64,000 nucleotides of DNA from Trileptium ribeirensis (taxonomy: Eukaryota; Nematoda; Enoplea; Enoplida; Thoracostomopsidae). Within the stretch, counting starts at the first letter, position 1. Each line of letters opens with the position of its first letter. The position numbers and the translations under genes were made by a program. This document shows, piece by piece, positions 45,841 to 57,898 of this stretch. The notes under the pieces were generated by a model. It was not told the DNA's origin. It did no database searches and saw only the letters and a program-made list of their open reading frames with translations. The stretch spans positions 62,001 through 126,000 of the forward strand of contig JASANE010029356.1 in NCBI GenBank assembly GCA_030248225.1, given 5' to 3'.

Positions 45841-47664
45841 CATATATATAGCAACTAAAACAACAAATATTCAATATATATAATGAATTCTGACTTGGTT
45901 TCAGGCACAGACAGCCGGTTCCAGGTGATGAAAACAATATGTATTGTAAACTTCATTGAGCACAGCCGGTTCCCGCACACTGTCCCTATACTAAGCAAGT
46001 TGTGGTAACTTGACTTATTTATTATGAAGTAAAAAATTTGGGCCGTTTGGGCAGTATATATGCTATTGTTATCTAATCACAAACAGCCTATGGTAGCTAT
46101 CGCGATCATTTATCTGATAATATAGTTGTTAAAGTTTCGATTTTATGCGATATCCCTTTATCCTTCGTCCGCACTGTTTTATAACGATGTGAACGTCCTA
46201 CCCCTAATGGTGACATGGGTCTTTACTGCTATCACAGGATATAAGCGGAATTATATACTTTCCGGCCAAATACACTGCAAAAACTTTGAGTCAAATTCGT
46301 AATATTGAGTAAGTCTTTTTTAACCGTAAGCCTGAATAAAAATTTACCTCATTTCAATCAAGTTCTGAGTCAAACTTGACATTGCTTTCATGTAGTTTGA
46401 CATAGGACAACAAAAATGTGACGCTATACGCCGTGTGCGTCTTGTAGACAGTTTCAATTTACCCGCTTCCATTTTTGATATAAAATCAGTCAAATACGTT
46501 CCCGCGGTGTGCAACCATCCTGTAGTACTTGCACGTCATGATCATTACATAAACACCGCGTTATGTGGCAAAATGATTAAATAAAATTTTACTTTCAGTA
46601 CATAAATGTCGATTGTAGTTACAATATTCTATTTAGCCATAACTGAGGGATTCCAGCGGAACAATGACGTTGTAACATTTATAGGGCGATAAGCTAACTC
46701 AGCAGTTAGATATATAAACACGCTGGATTTTAAACCATACCTAATGACCGTGCAACAGTAAGTATTACTTGTAAAAAGGAATTAATGTCACAGCTTGATC
46801 GTAGTAAATAAAATAAAGCTTACAAATCATTATAATTAAATCGATGACGGTTAAGGTTAATTTTAATACAATAATTTTAACAACCTAACTTTACTGTGAC
46901 ACTACAGACATCTGGTTTTCCATAGTTGTTTTATATACAGTAAATGATATTTGGCTTATTTGTCCTGACCTGAGATTAGCTTTATAATAAATTAAAATTA
47001 AGTATTTTCCCAGCCAATTAGCTTAAAACTATGTTTAAAATAGACAAGACTAAATCTTGTAAAAATAAATACATAACTTTGTTTCAACATGTCATATCTA
47101 ATCGATTTGTAGTATATGTATAGCACAGACAACTGTACACTTTTCTCTTCACATCATAATTAATACTTTCTACCTAGTTATATATTTTCTGACATTTAAG
47201 TTCTAGAAACGTTAGGCTAAAACTTTATGTTTATATATAAACTTATATATAATAGATTTGTCTTTGAAAAATTTTCTCATAGCTGTTGTAAGCGTTGAAT
47301 ATATTCACCATAGGTAATTTTAATGATAAATTTTTAGCAGACAATATTTTTTGTGTAAAATACAAAATTTTATGTATTTTTTAATTATATATTAAAAAAA
47401 ACTTATAATTAATATTATACGTATGCTACGCATATCCGTGTTTATTGGTTATGAAATAGTTTTGGAGTTTTTTTCGAGAAAATAATGTTTGACAAGCTAT
47501 GTGAAATGTGATCGCTATCACGTTGCACCAAAATCAATAGCACAGCACCAGTGATAACGGAGTTAGATAGTATTTAACCATTAGCTTAAATTAAAATTCT
47601 ACTGCTTTGGATAAATTATATATGTTTACTATATTAAAACAAAAATATCAAGCGGGTTTTCCTT
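45841..47664. other. unannotated stretch
   Basis: AT-rich with no gene signal. An ACAGCCGGTTCC word occurs twice (45910 and 45963). Confidence 0.35.
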
Positions 47665-48830
47665 TTGAAATAGAAATTGGTCACTTTTGAAACTGGTCAA
47701 CAGCGATAATTTTGATAGCAATCGAATCAGCTCGAGGAGTTAGTTTAGAAAATATTCATTTCAGTCATTTTACTCACCATTGTACCCTCCACATGGTACA
47801 AGGGATCATTGCTTGGCACATCCTTCAGGTTCCTTGAACGAATCGACCATGAGAGCCTCGCTTTATCGCGAAGCCCAATTGAGATTGAAACAACCAACAA
47901 TTAATTATTCGGAGACACATCAGTTGAGTGGAGTCTGCGTTTGAACAAGGACAACGAGGGTGCATTAACTACTGTCGCTGGGAGGGGGTTCCAAAGCCGC
48001 ACTGTTCTGTTGGTATAAAAGAACCTCCTGACATCTAATCGAGGAATCTTAACAGTTTCCAACTTGAGGTTGTTTCCGCGGGTTCCAGCAAATCCGGGGG
48101 CAAAGAATTTGGAAATGTCCATCGCAACTTGACCATAGGTTATTTTGTACATCAAAATTAGGTCACTTCTAGTTCTTCTCGCTTCCAGAGGCTGTATACC
48201 CAAATAGCTTAGTTCTGCATAGTTCCAATCCCGAATAGACGGGATAAGCTTTGTAGCTAGTCGCTGAACTTTCGCAATTAGTTCAATATCTCTGGTATAA
48301 TCAGGACATCATGCATTGACTGCATACTCTACATGCGGGCGAATCAACGACCGATAGAAATGCAACCATATGAACTTTGTCCAAACATGAATAGTTCGTT
48401 TCAACAGGAATATAACTCTAAGGGCTCTCGCAACCACTGCAACACAGTGTGCAGAGAACTTAAGATTGTTCGTGATAACAACGCCAAGATCTTCTTCCGA
48501 TTCCGTAGGGATTGAGCAGTTTCCCATAAGCGAGTACAGAACACAGGGGTTATCGCGACTATAGTACACAACTTTGCACTTTTGCTCATTTAAAGAAACG
48601 CCTCATTCGTAACAATACAACGAAAGACTATCAAGATCAAATTGAAAAGAATCAATCAATTTTTATGACAGTTTTTTTCGATTCCCAATGGTGCCCATAC
48701 TTTACGAAAAAAATTTTCTCTATAAATGTATAATTGTATATAGGCATTCCAACCGCATTGTCGCGCTGTGTTGAAAGGCAGTAAAATTAGGTGAATCGGT
48801 TCATGGGGTAATGACTTACGATTAGACTAA
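47665..48830. repeat. foldback-family arm split by a LINE insertion
   Basis: The left part (47665-47785: GGTCACTTTTGAAACTGGTC, ATCAGCTCGAGGAGTTAG) and the right part (48660-48830: TTTTTTTCGATTCCCAATGG, CGATTCCCAATGGTGCCC, AATTAGGTGAATCGGTTCAT) correspond to consecutive parts of the copy A left arm. The LINE fragment lies between them. Confidence 0.52.
47880..48655 (-). pseudogene. 3' end of a CR1/Jockey-type LINE (RT C-terminal region)
   Basis: On the minus strand: EEDLGVVITNNLKFSAHC, LLKRTIHVWTKFIWLHFYRS, LIRPHVEYAVNA, then after a frameshift AELSYLGIQPLEARRTRSDL, TRGNNLKLETVKIPRLDVRR and RRFFYTNRTVRLWNPLP, ending FKRRLHSTDVSPNN stop at 47901. This is the conserved thumb/C-terminal block that follows the RT palm in CR1-like and related LINEs (LGVxIxxxLKFxxH ... 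RPxxEYA ... RTRSDLI ... RRFFxxRxxxxWNxLP). The 5' part, including the YADD, is absent, as expected for 5'-truncated insertion. There is one frameshift between the two blocks near 48230. Confidence 0.8.
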
Positions 48831-48884
48831 GGCAGACTTAATTTCCGTTTCTCGCGGCAAAGTATTATTTTGTCTACGTAATGT

Positions 48885-49900
48885 ATCTAAAACAGAGACG
48901 CATTGCATATCTATTTGCAAATTTCCTAAAATCTTAAATTGCATTCCAAAATTTCCCAATCCCAATATACAATTGGACATCAGAAACTTCTCCTAATTCA
49001 CGATTTTTATAGTTATACATATTCCCCTTTCTGAAAATCTCCCCAATTTTCAAACTTTATAAAAATTTTCAGATTTTCCCGTACCACATTTCCCGACTTT
49101 GCGGATGCTTTACGATGCATTTGGCAGAAATTCCAGAAATTTTGAGCGTTCCAAAAATTTTCCATGTTTTCTTAACTTTTGTTTCCTACAGGTATGGATT
49201 CCCCGCTATTTCTACAATTTCACAGACTTTTCTGCTTGCTAATATTTCTCGTTTGATTTGCAAATTTTATCGATTTTCCAATTTCACTCTATTACCTGTC
49301 TGTTCACTTTCCAAAAAATTTCTCCCCTTTCCCAGTTTAATCCACAAAATATCCTCTTTTCAATATTTTACTTTCCTGTTTCTCAAATTTTCTGCATTTT
49401 CCAGTTTACAGATTTCCCAATTTTAAACTTCTCAAATTTTCAAGTTGCTTCAAAGTTTTTCTTCGCTCTCTTTTATCAAATTTTGCTTATTAGCGGTTTA
49501 CCGATATTTTCCGAATGTCCTGTTTCCCAATTGTCCCCTTTCCAATACACTACTTTTTCCAACATTATTCCGAAATTCACGCCTACCAAAATTTACTGAC
49601 TCTTTCCAATTACAATTTCCAAATTTTTTTCGACGTTTCCGCTTCCAGAATTTTAAGATTTTCTGGTGAAAGATTTTCCAAATTTCTCATACCTATAAAA
49701 TTTCCCCATTCTCCACTTTCCAAAAATATCGCAAGCCAGTTTACCAGATGTTTCTGTTCTTAGTAAAACCCGTCTTTCTCATTCTAAAACATTCCAAACT
49801 TTAAAGCTCTTCAAGTTGATCCACTAAATTTCCCAACTTTGTAATTCCTCAAATTTACAAGTTGCATTCTTCTCGATTTTGACTCCTCTCTTGTAAAAAC
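48885..49900 (+). repeat. pyrimidine-rich low-complexity tract
   Basis: About 1 kb of loosely repeated TTTTCCAAATTTCTC/CCCAATTTT words with strong C+T bias. All three plus-strand frames stay open over long stretches (for example 49115-49426) only because of this bias; no protein is implied. Confidence 0.7.
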
Positions 49901-51175
49901 GCTGACTGACACTTTCACGGTCATCAGCATTATTGAGCGCTAAGGCACTCAGACACCCACAACTTCATTTCGACTTCGCGACATGTGCCCACGTGAGAAT
50001 ATGAAAATTTAAATGCGCAATCATTTTATAAACTAAAATGTATCTATATATTGGGCAATGTTCGATTTTCAATAATAAAATAATCTGAAATGGTAACAGT
50101 AAAGCTGATAAAGTTACTTATTAAAGATATAAATGTACTTACAAACAGACCAACAAATTTTACTACAAATATTAGTTACGCTAAGCCCCATTTGTCAGTG
50201 GTATTGTTTGTTTTGCTTTAACCCATGACGCGATTACAGTGACTTTACCGCCAATTGACTCAGCTCCTTAATGCTGCTCGAGCGATATATAAAATTAAAC
50301 ATTTTTCCATAATTTTGGGAACCGGAAACATCCCACTAGTCCGAAGGCCCCAGCATGCCCACTAGTCCTTAATGATATCAGTAGAGAATAATACATTACA
50401 TATATTCGGACTAGTGGGTCGTAACCAAACGGGAACCCGAAAATAGGAAAATTTTTTGGGTCTTTTCGGTTATCCCCGCAGCCCGATCGTACGTGACCAA
50501 ATTGCCTTTATTTCTAAACAACGTATATCAGGCTTGTTATAACAAGCACATTTCTGCGGAAAAAAAATTACATTACTGTTATCACTGAACCAGCAGCGAG
50601 ATTTCATCAAACAAATTGTCAGTGCTGTGGTCATGCAATAAATAAGAGCTTATTCCAAAATTAAGTGGGTGGTTACAATATGTTGTATTTAGTGAAAAAG
50701 GATTCCAAAACAGACGTTTGTGTAAATCACATATATGCGGATCACAACTAGAAGCAAAGGTGGAAACTTTCAAGCAATTTTTATAGGAAATTAATTTCGG
50801 TAAGGTTTTTCAGCTTTGCCAGAATTGAGACAGAAATGTATATTGTCAAAACCAAACTTCACGCACGACATCATACACTATGACATCAGCTGTCTACAAA
50901 GAGCCAATGTATTGAGTTCATTATATATCAACTCGAATCAGGTTAACTACACTAAAATATATAATTTTATTCTATATCTATCGTTTAAAAGGTTTCGATA
51001 AAAATACAAAAACAATATTGCAACAGTCAATATCGTGATCACAGCAAAAATAATTATAACCACAAAAATACCCATATAAGCGCGTATATTTACAGTACTC
51101 GTCAAAAACGATCACGATTTGCTTCTTCGAAGGTCATTTTAGCATTATTCATATTTATAATGCTGCACTGAAAAT
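49901..51175. other. mostly unannotated; weak foldback-family copy at 50225-50500
   Basis: ACCCATGACGCGATTACAGT, then TTGACTCAGCTCCTTAATGC and GGGTCTTTTCGGTTATCCCC match parts of the foldback family. Inside it, CCACTAGTCCGA (from 50333) and TCGGACTAGTGG (to 50418) form a short inverted pair, possibly a further small insertion. The rest is featureless. Confidence 0.4.
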
Positions 51176-51335
51176 AATTTCCATGAAATTTCAAAGAAGT
51201 TTCTTTGAATTTTGGGCCAGCATATATTCTTTTAAAATTCAAAGTATACTCCTTGGAATTTCAAAGAATATTCCAGCTGGTCCAAAATTCAAGGAAACTT
51301 CTTTTGAATTTAATGGAAAATATTACTGAGTGTCG
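51176..51335. repeat. near-palindromic hairpin element, about 155 bp
   Basis: The left half (TCCATGAAATTTCAAAGAAG, TTTCTTTGAATTTTGGGCCA) is the imperfect inverse of the right half (TGGTCCAAAATTCAAGGAAA, CTTCTTTTGAATTTAATGGA). There is almost no loop. It resembles a small MITE. Confidence 0.65.
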
Positions 51336-52137
51336 CAGTTTTTCAAACGCCTTGAAAAGAGCTCGCAGCTAGCTATATTCAGTCGCGTAGGCAGAAATTC
51401 CTCCATAAATAGGAATGGAATGTGCTAGAGACGATGGAGCACATATTAAATATGCGCCTTTCACAAACAAAACGTTGACTTCACTTATCTCTTATATTTC
51501 ACGAGGCGCGAATGCTGCACGGGGTCACGTGCACGGCTGTATTAGCCCTTGGCGGCAATCGAAAAGATTTCGATTTATGTGTACGAATCGTAAACTATTT
51601 ACACTGATTAAGAACAATTCCCCTGATAAATATTTGTATTTTTGTTATAACCAGCGTGATATTCGTTCCCTGGTATGAATCATTTGGCAGTCGCCAATAC
51701 TATTCCTAAAGTGTAACGATGCTTTCGTTCTATGCGAAATGCCGAAGGAGTATAATGCTAACTAAAGCAGTATTAAAAAGTAAAATGAGCAATTATATGA
51801 CTAAGTAATATGATGGAATTATAAAAATGGAAATTGCATACCATATTCTAAACCGCAGCATCAATTGTTAACGAAATCCCAACAACCGACATAGTAAAAT
51901 TAGACATAAACTCCAGATAGTAGTAAATATTGTATCACTGAAATTGTGAATCTCCCTTTTTCGAAATGAGCCCTTCAAATAGATTCAAACGCTTAGGCTA
52001 GTCATGTCGATGTTTTAGCAAACTATTCCGAGTTGTACGCGAAATACGATGCACAATGTTGATGCTGTATGCAAACGCCTAAAACTGCTGTGTACTAAAA
52101 CCTATTTCAAATGTTGTAAAGTTGACAAGAATAAAAA
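51336..52137. other. unannotated stretch
   Basis: An 87-codon plus-strand frame (51415-51678) is not recognised. No other signal. Confidence 0.3.
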
Positions 52138-52542
52138 TTATGCAGCGTTCACAGATAAATGTGTGCACTCACTGCACATTGTAACATGAATTGTCATGTT
52201 TATACCTAGAGAATTTGTGGCAATCATAATGCTTATTGCTACAAAATATGTAGCGCTACATTCCTTATTGCACTAAAATTGTGTCAATGTTCACGATTAG
52301 TGCTACATTAAAAATTGTGAAGCGATGCCAACTGTTGCTACAAAACGTATAGCTAATTGTAGCTAGGAACAACCATCATTGTCCTTACAAAAATCGTGCA
52401 ATTGGCACAACTATTGCACTAAATATGTAACAATAATACAAATTATTGCTACATGTTTCAAAAATGATTTGTAACAATAAGCATGTTCATACGTGCTACA
52501 ATATGCAGTGAGTGCACACATTTTTCTCTGAACGCTGCATAA
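52138..52542. repeat. TIR element of about 405 bp
   Basis: TTATGCAGCGTTCACAGATA (then AATGTGTGCACTCACTGCA) at the left is the inverse of TGCAGTGAGTGCACACATTT (then CTGAACGCTGCATAA) at the right. The TIRs are about 50 bp. The interior repeats TTGCTACAAAA/TGCTACA words in both orientations. It is non-coding. Confidence 0.7.
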
Positions 52543-53384
52543 CAGCTGCAAATAATCTTAAATGCAATGCGAAATGTTTTGAAATTTCGGATTTACATAA
52601 GATATTCAACACCACTAAATTTAAAAAATTTCATACCTCATTTCGTTGGTTTTAGAGGTTGCAAAATTGATAAATGTCAATGAAAGTACGCTGCGTACTA
52701 GACAAATGTTATTGACGACAATACACGTTATATTTAGCTTCTAAAGTACACTGCACAATCCAATCTATATAAATACAAGTATCTACATCAATACAATAAA
52801 GCAACGGTTACTTGTAAATAGACTAATGATAACAATATCAGACTCATCCATCATTATATTATCCTGGGCCTAAATGTTTTGGCCCACAGCGACGACGTCT
52901 AAAATTTTAAAGTTACAACTGAAAACGAGAAATTCAAATCGCTAGATGTATAAATCACAAATAAAATCCACAAGTTATAATAACTTCAGCAACGCATTAT
53001 CGAATATTTACAAATATAATACCAAAATGATTATAGGAATATAAATTTTCTTTCACCAACAGCGTGGGTGAAGACAAAAAATGGACCTTGGTTAGACCTT
53101 GACCATGCACATACTCTAAGATGTTAAATTGTTTCTTATTTGAAGACATTGTAACAATCAAACAACTATAAATTATGCTAATACCGATCGATAATCAGCG
53201 ACACTTTTGCTTTATGCAGGTTTCACAGAATGAGTGCAAAAAGTAGGCATTTTTGTCGTATAATATAAATGTTTCATTAAGCACAATGCATCACGAGTTC
53301 TTAATAATGACAAAGAATAAAAAAACTACGCTTAAATTACAACGTAATCAGTCTACAGCTAAAACCTGGCGAACGACAATATGA
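52543..53384. other. unannotated stretch
   Basis: AT-rich, with no supported feature. Confidence 0.35.
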
Positions 53385-53580
53385 TGCCGTCTGATTATTG
53401 ATTTGATTGTTGATTTTTGTCTCAGTTGATTTGCATCATTGATTTTTGATTTGCATCATTGATCAGTCTTGATTGTTGATTGCTTTGCAGATTGATTTGC
53501 AAGATCTTGCAGATTGATTTGCATCATTGATCAGTCTTGATTGTTGATTTGCATCATTGATTTTTGTCTCAGTAACTTTA
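53385..53580. repeat. minisatellite of GATTTGCATCATTGAT-type units
   Basis: GATTTGCATCATTGAT recurs with interspersed CAGTCTTGATTGTTGATT and TTTTGTCTCAGT words, forming a higher-order duplication (two similar halves). Confidence 0.68.
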
Positions 53581-53757
53581 GTTATTTTGCAGTCCATCGA
53601 CGTCATCCGACATTCTTGTTGATTTCCGTTGAGAACCAGTTTTTACCAGTTTTCAGTTTTTTTTCGAGAACACTGTTTGCGATTATTTGCGTCTACGTTT
53701 TTTAAAATACCACGTATTATAGCGGTTGGGTGTTCGTTTTATACATATTTTTTTCAA

Positions 53758-53972
53758 CACAGTGATGGACAAAAATAAGAGCATAAGAAACAAACGCGAA
53801 GGAATGTTAGAACGTTTGTTTTCAAACGAACGTAAACGTAAACAGAATTGGTGGTATTTTAAAACAATTCGTGTTCGTTTATAAATGAACGTAAACACAA
53901 AAGAACGTTGTAACGTTTATAAACAAAAGTTGCTGTGTTCGTTTTTGTGCACTTATTTCTGGCCGTGACTAT
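53758..53972. repeat. TIR element (MITE), AACGTTT-rich
   Basis: CACAGTGATGGACAAAAATA and TTATTTCTGGCCGTGACTAT form imperfect terminal inverted repeats. The interior has GAACGTAAACG-type words in both orientations. Confidence 0.55.
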
Positions 53973-54183
53973 ACAATACTCGCTAAACAAAGAATGTCAC
54001 ATTTCATACGAATGAGCACAAAATTAGTAAACAGAAACCGAACAAAATTTACTAGCTGCGAAAGTTTCGAACAAATTTTAAAACAACGCGCTAAAAATTT
54101 CGAACAAAATTTGTACACCTTTAGAACAAATCTTGTGAACGAACGTCGAACGAACAGCATTAATTTACGGCAAATAGTTGTAT
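53972..54183. repeat. GTTCGA-family MITE, copy 1
   Basis: TACAATACTCGCTAAACAAA at the left and ACGAACAGCATTAATTTACG...TAGTTGTA at the right match, in order, the inverse of the element at 57379-57638. The interior repeats TTCGAACAAAATTT. It abuts the preceding MITE. Both have TA at their outer ends. Confidence 0.58.
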
Positions 54184-54914
54184 GTATCTGTTGTACAAAC
54201 GCATAAATAGAATTAGCCATACACTACTAAGTTTTACTACAAACAAAAACAAAAAAAGGGAAGGTTCCTTTCTATCAAGAATCCAAAATAGCAACAAACG
54301 ACCGGCTACGCATTTGATTAAATATATTTAATAATAATTGCTAAAACTTCGCAAATTTTGCCTGTTTATCGGCCTTTTCAAAAAAACACGCACAATATAA
54401 TCACGACATACCTTACGCATCGCCCAGAAGTCTCTTAAACGCGTTTCACTGGTACAATGCGAAATAAACATATAAATCACTCAAAGCCTTGGTTTTATAT
54501 TGTAATAACAATCTAATAGCCACACAATCACGAAACAAGCGCTCTATAGATATTTAGTGTATTTCGTAAAGTTTCGTCAACATATCAATCATGCAGGATT
54601 CACGTTGTAATGTCTCACTAACTGTGGCACCACCATCTAGCACACCCTGACAAATTTTTTTCAAATACATGGAAGTGTCTAGGACTCCAGTTTTTCAGTT
54701 TATCGCTGCCACTGCGTGTGGTACATAGGTTCGAAGTGGTGGGAACATTATAACGTGAATCACACGCAAGTTGGTTGTTTGTTTGTTTATTTGCCAATAA
54801 TAAAATAACAAAGCAATTAAGATGCTAATTAATGATGCAAATATTATTAATGCAACATTAGGATAAGAAAACAGTAGAATTAATATGTCTGGGATTAGTA
54901 TGGGTAAAAAACCG
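54184..54914. other. unannotated stretch
   Basis: AT-rich. Probably includes 3' untranslated sequence of the LINE that follows on the minus strand. Confidence 0.35.
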
Positions 54915-55262
54915 CTAATACGTATCCCTTAAATGATCAAGTAAGTTAATCTCCGTCAGACCTTGTTTAAAAATTATAATATTTTCGGAAGTAACTACAC
55001 TTTCAGGTAAACTATTTTAAGCGTTAATAATACGATAGGAAAAGAAATAACGTCGTAAATCAAGTATACTTTGATTCTTAATCAATTTGTCCGAATTAGA
55101 TCGCGTGTTAGACGTATTGTGTGCGAAGAAATCGTCAGCATTTATATCAACATAACTCCTTATTATTTTGCAAGTAAGAACCAAATCGCGAAAAAGCCTG
55201 CGATATTCGAGACATTTTAATTTTAAACTGATAAACGCTCACTGTAGGATAAGATTGTCAGT
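54915..55262 (-). pseudogene. second LINE 3' fragment (CR1/Jockey-like)
   Basis: The minus strand reads LSYSERLSVLKLKCLEYRRL, FRDLVLTCKIIRSYVDINAD, then RSNSDKLIKNQSILDLRRYF and FSYRIINA*NSLPESVVTS, ending LLDHLRDTY stop at 54915. This is the same C-terminal block as at 47.9-48.7 kb (LEYRRLxxDLxxxYKI ... LRRYFFSxRxINxWNSLP) but clearly a different family. One in-frame stop sits where Trp is expected before NSLP. It is otherwise a single frame, so decay is mild. Confidence 0.72.
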
Positions 55263-57376
55263 AAACTTGTTCGTTTGTTTCAAGGCGAAAAGAAATGCTT
55301 TGGGCAACACGAAACCCAAATCCGTTCCGTTGTTTTATTTGGCTAAAACTAGTACCTCGCGAGCAAGGATGAAATGGAGTGAGAGTGGTTTGATTTTCAA
55401 TTTATTCATTTTGTCTAGTCACCTGTAACACGCTGTGTTCTGTGTATACAGCTGCCTAAATGCTCTTGAACGCTGAACTCACCGAAAATCGTAAAACCTC
55501 GTCGACCCTAAACCCAACGAAAACATATGACAACGCATCAATTCGTGGCGGTCTCTAGATAACCAAACCATCATATTCAGTCTACCGGAAAACCTATGGT
55601 TCAACTAAAAAGGATGTCATCATCTTGCTATCGAACAAAAAAATTTGTCGAAATCCGTCCATTCAAAAATGATTTATGAATGACAGCGACACACATAAAA
55701 AGAAGTTTTCACGATTCCCTCCCCCAGCGTCCGCAGTAGAAACTCCGGTCGCTTAGCTCGCTCCGTTTTAATAACAATATTTCGTCATAAACTTCAGAAT
55801 CATAGAGATCAGAATAATAGAGAGTTGAAGAATGAATACGGCTTGCAGTGATAAGCCGCATAATTAGCGTAAGCGAAGAACTTTTCGAAACATTTGTAAA
55901 ATTACGATATCAGAATCAGTATAGACAGTAGAGCAAGCTTCGTTGGCACGATTAGCGCAGGGTGACGCGGTGTCACAAAACCCTGAAAATATAATGTAAT
56001 TATTTATCAGCAATCATTTCGTAATAGTCTCCTAACCTAGGTTATATTTTATATAACGTAGTGGCAGTTCAACAATAGTGTCATATACACTGCTATAATA
56101 CTGCTAATCTGATTGTTCGGAATAATTTTTGCGTTTACTGAACTTCTGCTTAGCAGTAACAACTCAGTATAGAGCGTTTCAGATAAACGCTTAGACAATA
56201 AGCAGTGAAATGTCATCACAAATAGCAGCTATTTTTAAGCATTATTCAGAAATTCAAACTATTTTGAAGCCGCCGCCCTTAGCTTTGAAAGACGCATTAA
56301 GCAGAAGAGGCCCACAAAGTTAGAAAATAACTTTAATATACGGGAGGTATATTAATTATAAGTTATTTATACAATATGGCTTCTACAATAAGCAAGTTGG
56401 CATTTTTCTGTACCCCATAACAAAAACGGGTGCCACGATTCTTGCCAACAATGCCAAATTTTCAGCTAATGGAGAAGCCACACGATAATATGTTAGTCGT
56501 AGCTCACTAATTCTATAACAATAGTAACATTTTGAGTCAGAAACCAAAATAATTCAACTTACTTTCACAGTCAATTTTATACCGAAACAGCAGTAGTCGT
56601 CAATATATAATATTTCGACGATCCGATATTACCGTAAAACTAATTCTAATGCCTCAAAATCTTGTGGTCAAAAAGCAAGGATTCAACAAAGTAGAATGCA
56701 GAAATATTGGGAAAATTTGCAATTAATGTGCAATTCATACCACCTAATGCTTGCAGGACTGCAGAAAATAAATTTCTGTTACAATTTTATGGTAATGTGT
56801 TCGATATATTAACGGCACGTACGAATACCACTTTTTTGTTTTTATTGTCAATAACAGATAGTTTAATCCAAAATTTTCTTCTGGACATCGATATCATTGT
56901 GTCTTTTTAGGTAGTTCGTTTAAACCTACCAATCATGTTTATGGACTAAAATTTATTATTAAAGGTTCCAAAAAGGAAATTTACATGCTCACTTAGCTTT
57001 TCTTAATTTTCCATAAAATACATGTCTGTATGCTGTTTAACCTTTGCTGATCCAACAGGGGTGCAGCAAGAAACTTCTGCAGGCGAGGAGCCACGAGATT
57101 TGCCAGGTTGGGCACCGCTTACAGCTATATAAATAGGCATTGGTCGCTTTTCCATAACTCTTCGCGGGCAGCCCAGATGGTGACACAGGGGCATGGCCAC
57201 CCGCTCCCCTCCCCTTGGCTGCGTTCCTGTGATCCAACTCACATATAAACTGATGCTCCCAGACGTGATCCTTCGTATATTACAAAGTAATCACCATATA
57301 TGACCGCGGCATGCTCGGAATTTCTTCTCTGTTTGATAGGTGTTCGCATGCTTCTCATTCAAAAGTAATACAGAAC
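55263..57376. other. mostly unannotated; one CTCTAGATAACCAAAC repeat
   Basis: GGCGGTCTCTAGATAACCAAAC (55546-55568), with CGACCCTAAACCCAACGAAA upstream, matches the dispersed repeat at 62.95-63.53 kb. A more GC-rich block at 57050-57245 has two open minus frames but no family match. The rest is featureless. Confidence 0.35.
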
Positions 57377-57378
57377 TA

Positions 57379-57638
57379 CAGTACTCGCCAGAAATTAGTG
57401 CTGTTCGTTCGATGTTCGCTCGAGGTTCGTTCGATAACTTCAAAATATTGTTCGAAATGTGTTCGAATTTTGTTTGAGACGTGTTCGAAATTTTGGCGCG
57501 CTTTTTTAATTTGTTCGCGAGCTGTTTAAAGTTTGTTCGAAAAGTGTTCGAGGTTTGTTCGAGAATAAAAAGACTTTGTTCGATTTCAGTTCGATGTTCG
57601 TTCTTTCGAAAGATGACACTCATTTCTGGCGAGTACTG
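57379..57638. repeat. GTTCGA-family MITE, copy 2, with TA flanks
   Basis: TA|CAGTACTCGCCAGAAATTAG at the left and TCATTTCTGGCGAGTACTG|TA at the right give TIRs of about 24 bp flanked by TA on both sides, as in Tc1/mariner-type insertions. The interior carries a dozen GTTCGA words, many as GTTCGAAA or TGTTCGA. It is non-coding. Confidence 0.8.
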
Positions 57639-57800
57639 TACTCCCTCAATAAGCGACAATTACTTCCAGTGCACAGTATTTGCTGCGCTCTTATTTTGAT
57701 TTTGTTCAGCAGTATAATATTGTAGAGCTCATGAAAACTACATTACAAACCACAACACCAAACCGAACCAGTACGCAGCTACATTTTAAAATAGCCTTAC

Positions 57801-57894
57801 CGAATCTATAACGCCAACACGTCTCAACAAGTAACATCGCTTCAACGGGATTTGCACGGTGCATCATCCGACTTCCGATTTCGTAGAACAAAAG
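57801..57894 (-). CDS. exon candidate downstream in gene B
   Basis: The acceptor TATTTTTAG (AG at 57896-57895) opens LLFYEIGSRMMHRANPVEAM, then LLVETCWRYRFG, ending at the donor ATTCG|GTAAGG (57800). It enters in phase 0, so it fits the exon at 59072, and leaves in phase 1. The balanced composition looks coding. No family recognised. It is an alternative to the terminal exon at 58749. Confidence 0.35.
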
Positions 57895-57898
57895 CTAA

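Noticed and set aside
49115..49763. Overlapping plus-strand ORFs of 74-113 codons, Phe/Ser-rich
   Set aside because: They come from the pyrimidine-rich low-complexity tract; all frames are open there and none has a motif.
57003..57242. 79-codon minus ORF in a GC-rich block
   Set aside because: No motif, no splice context, and an overlapping second frame is equally open; probably a repeat fragment.
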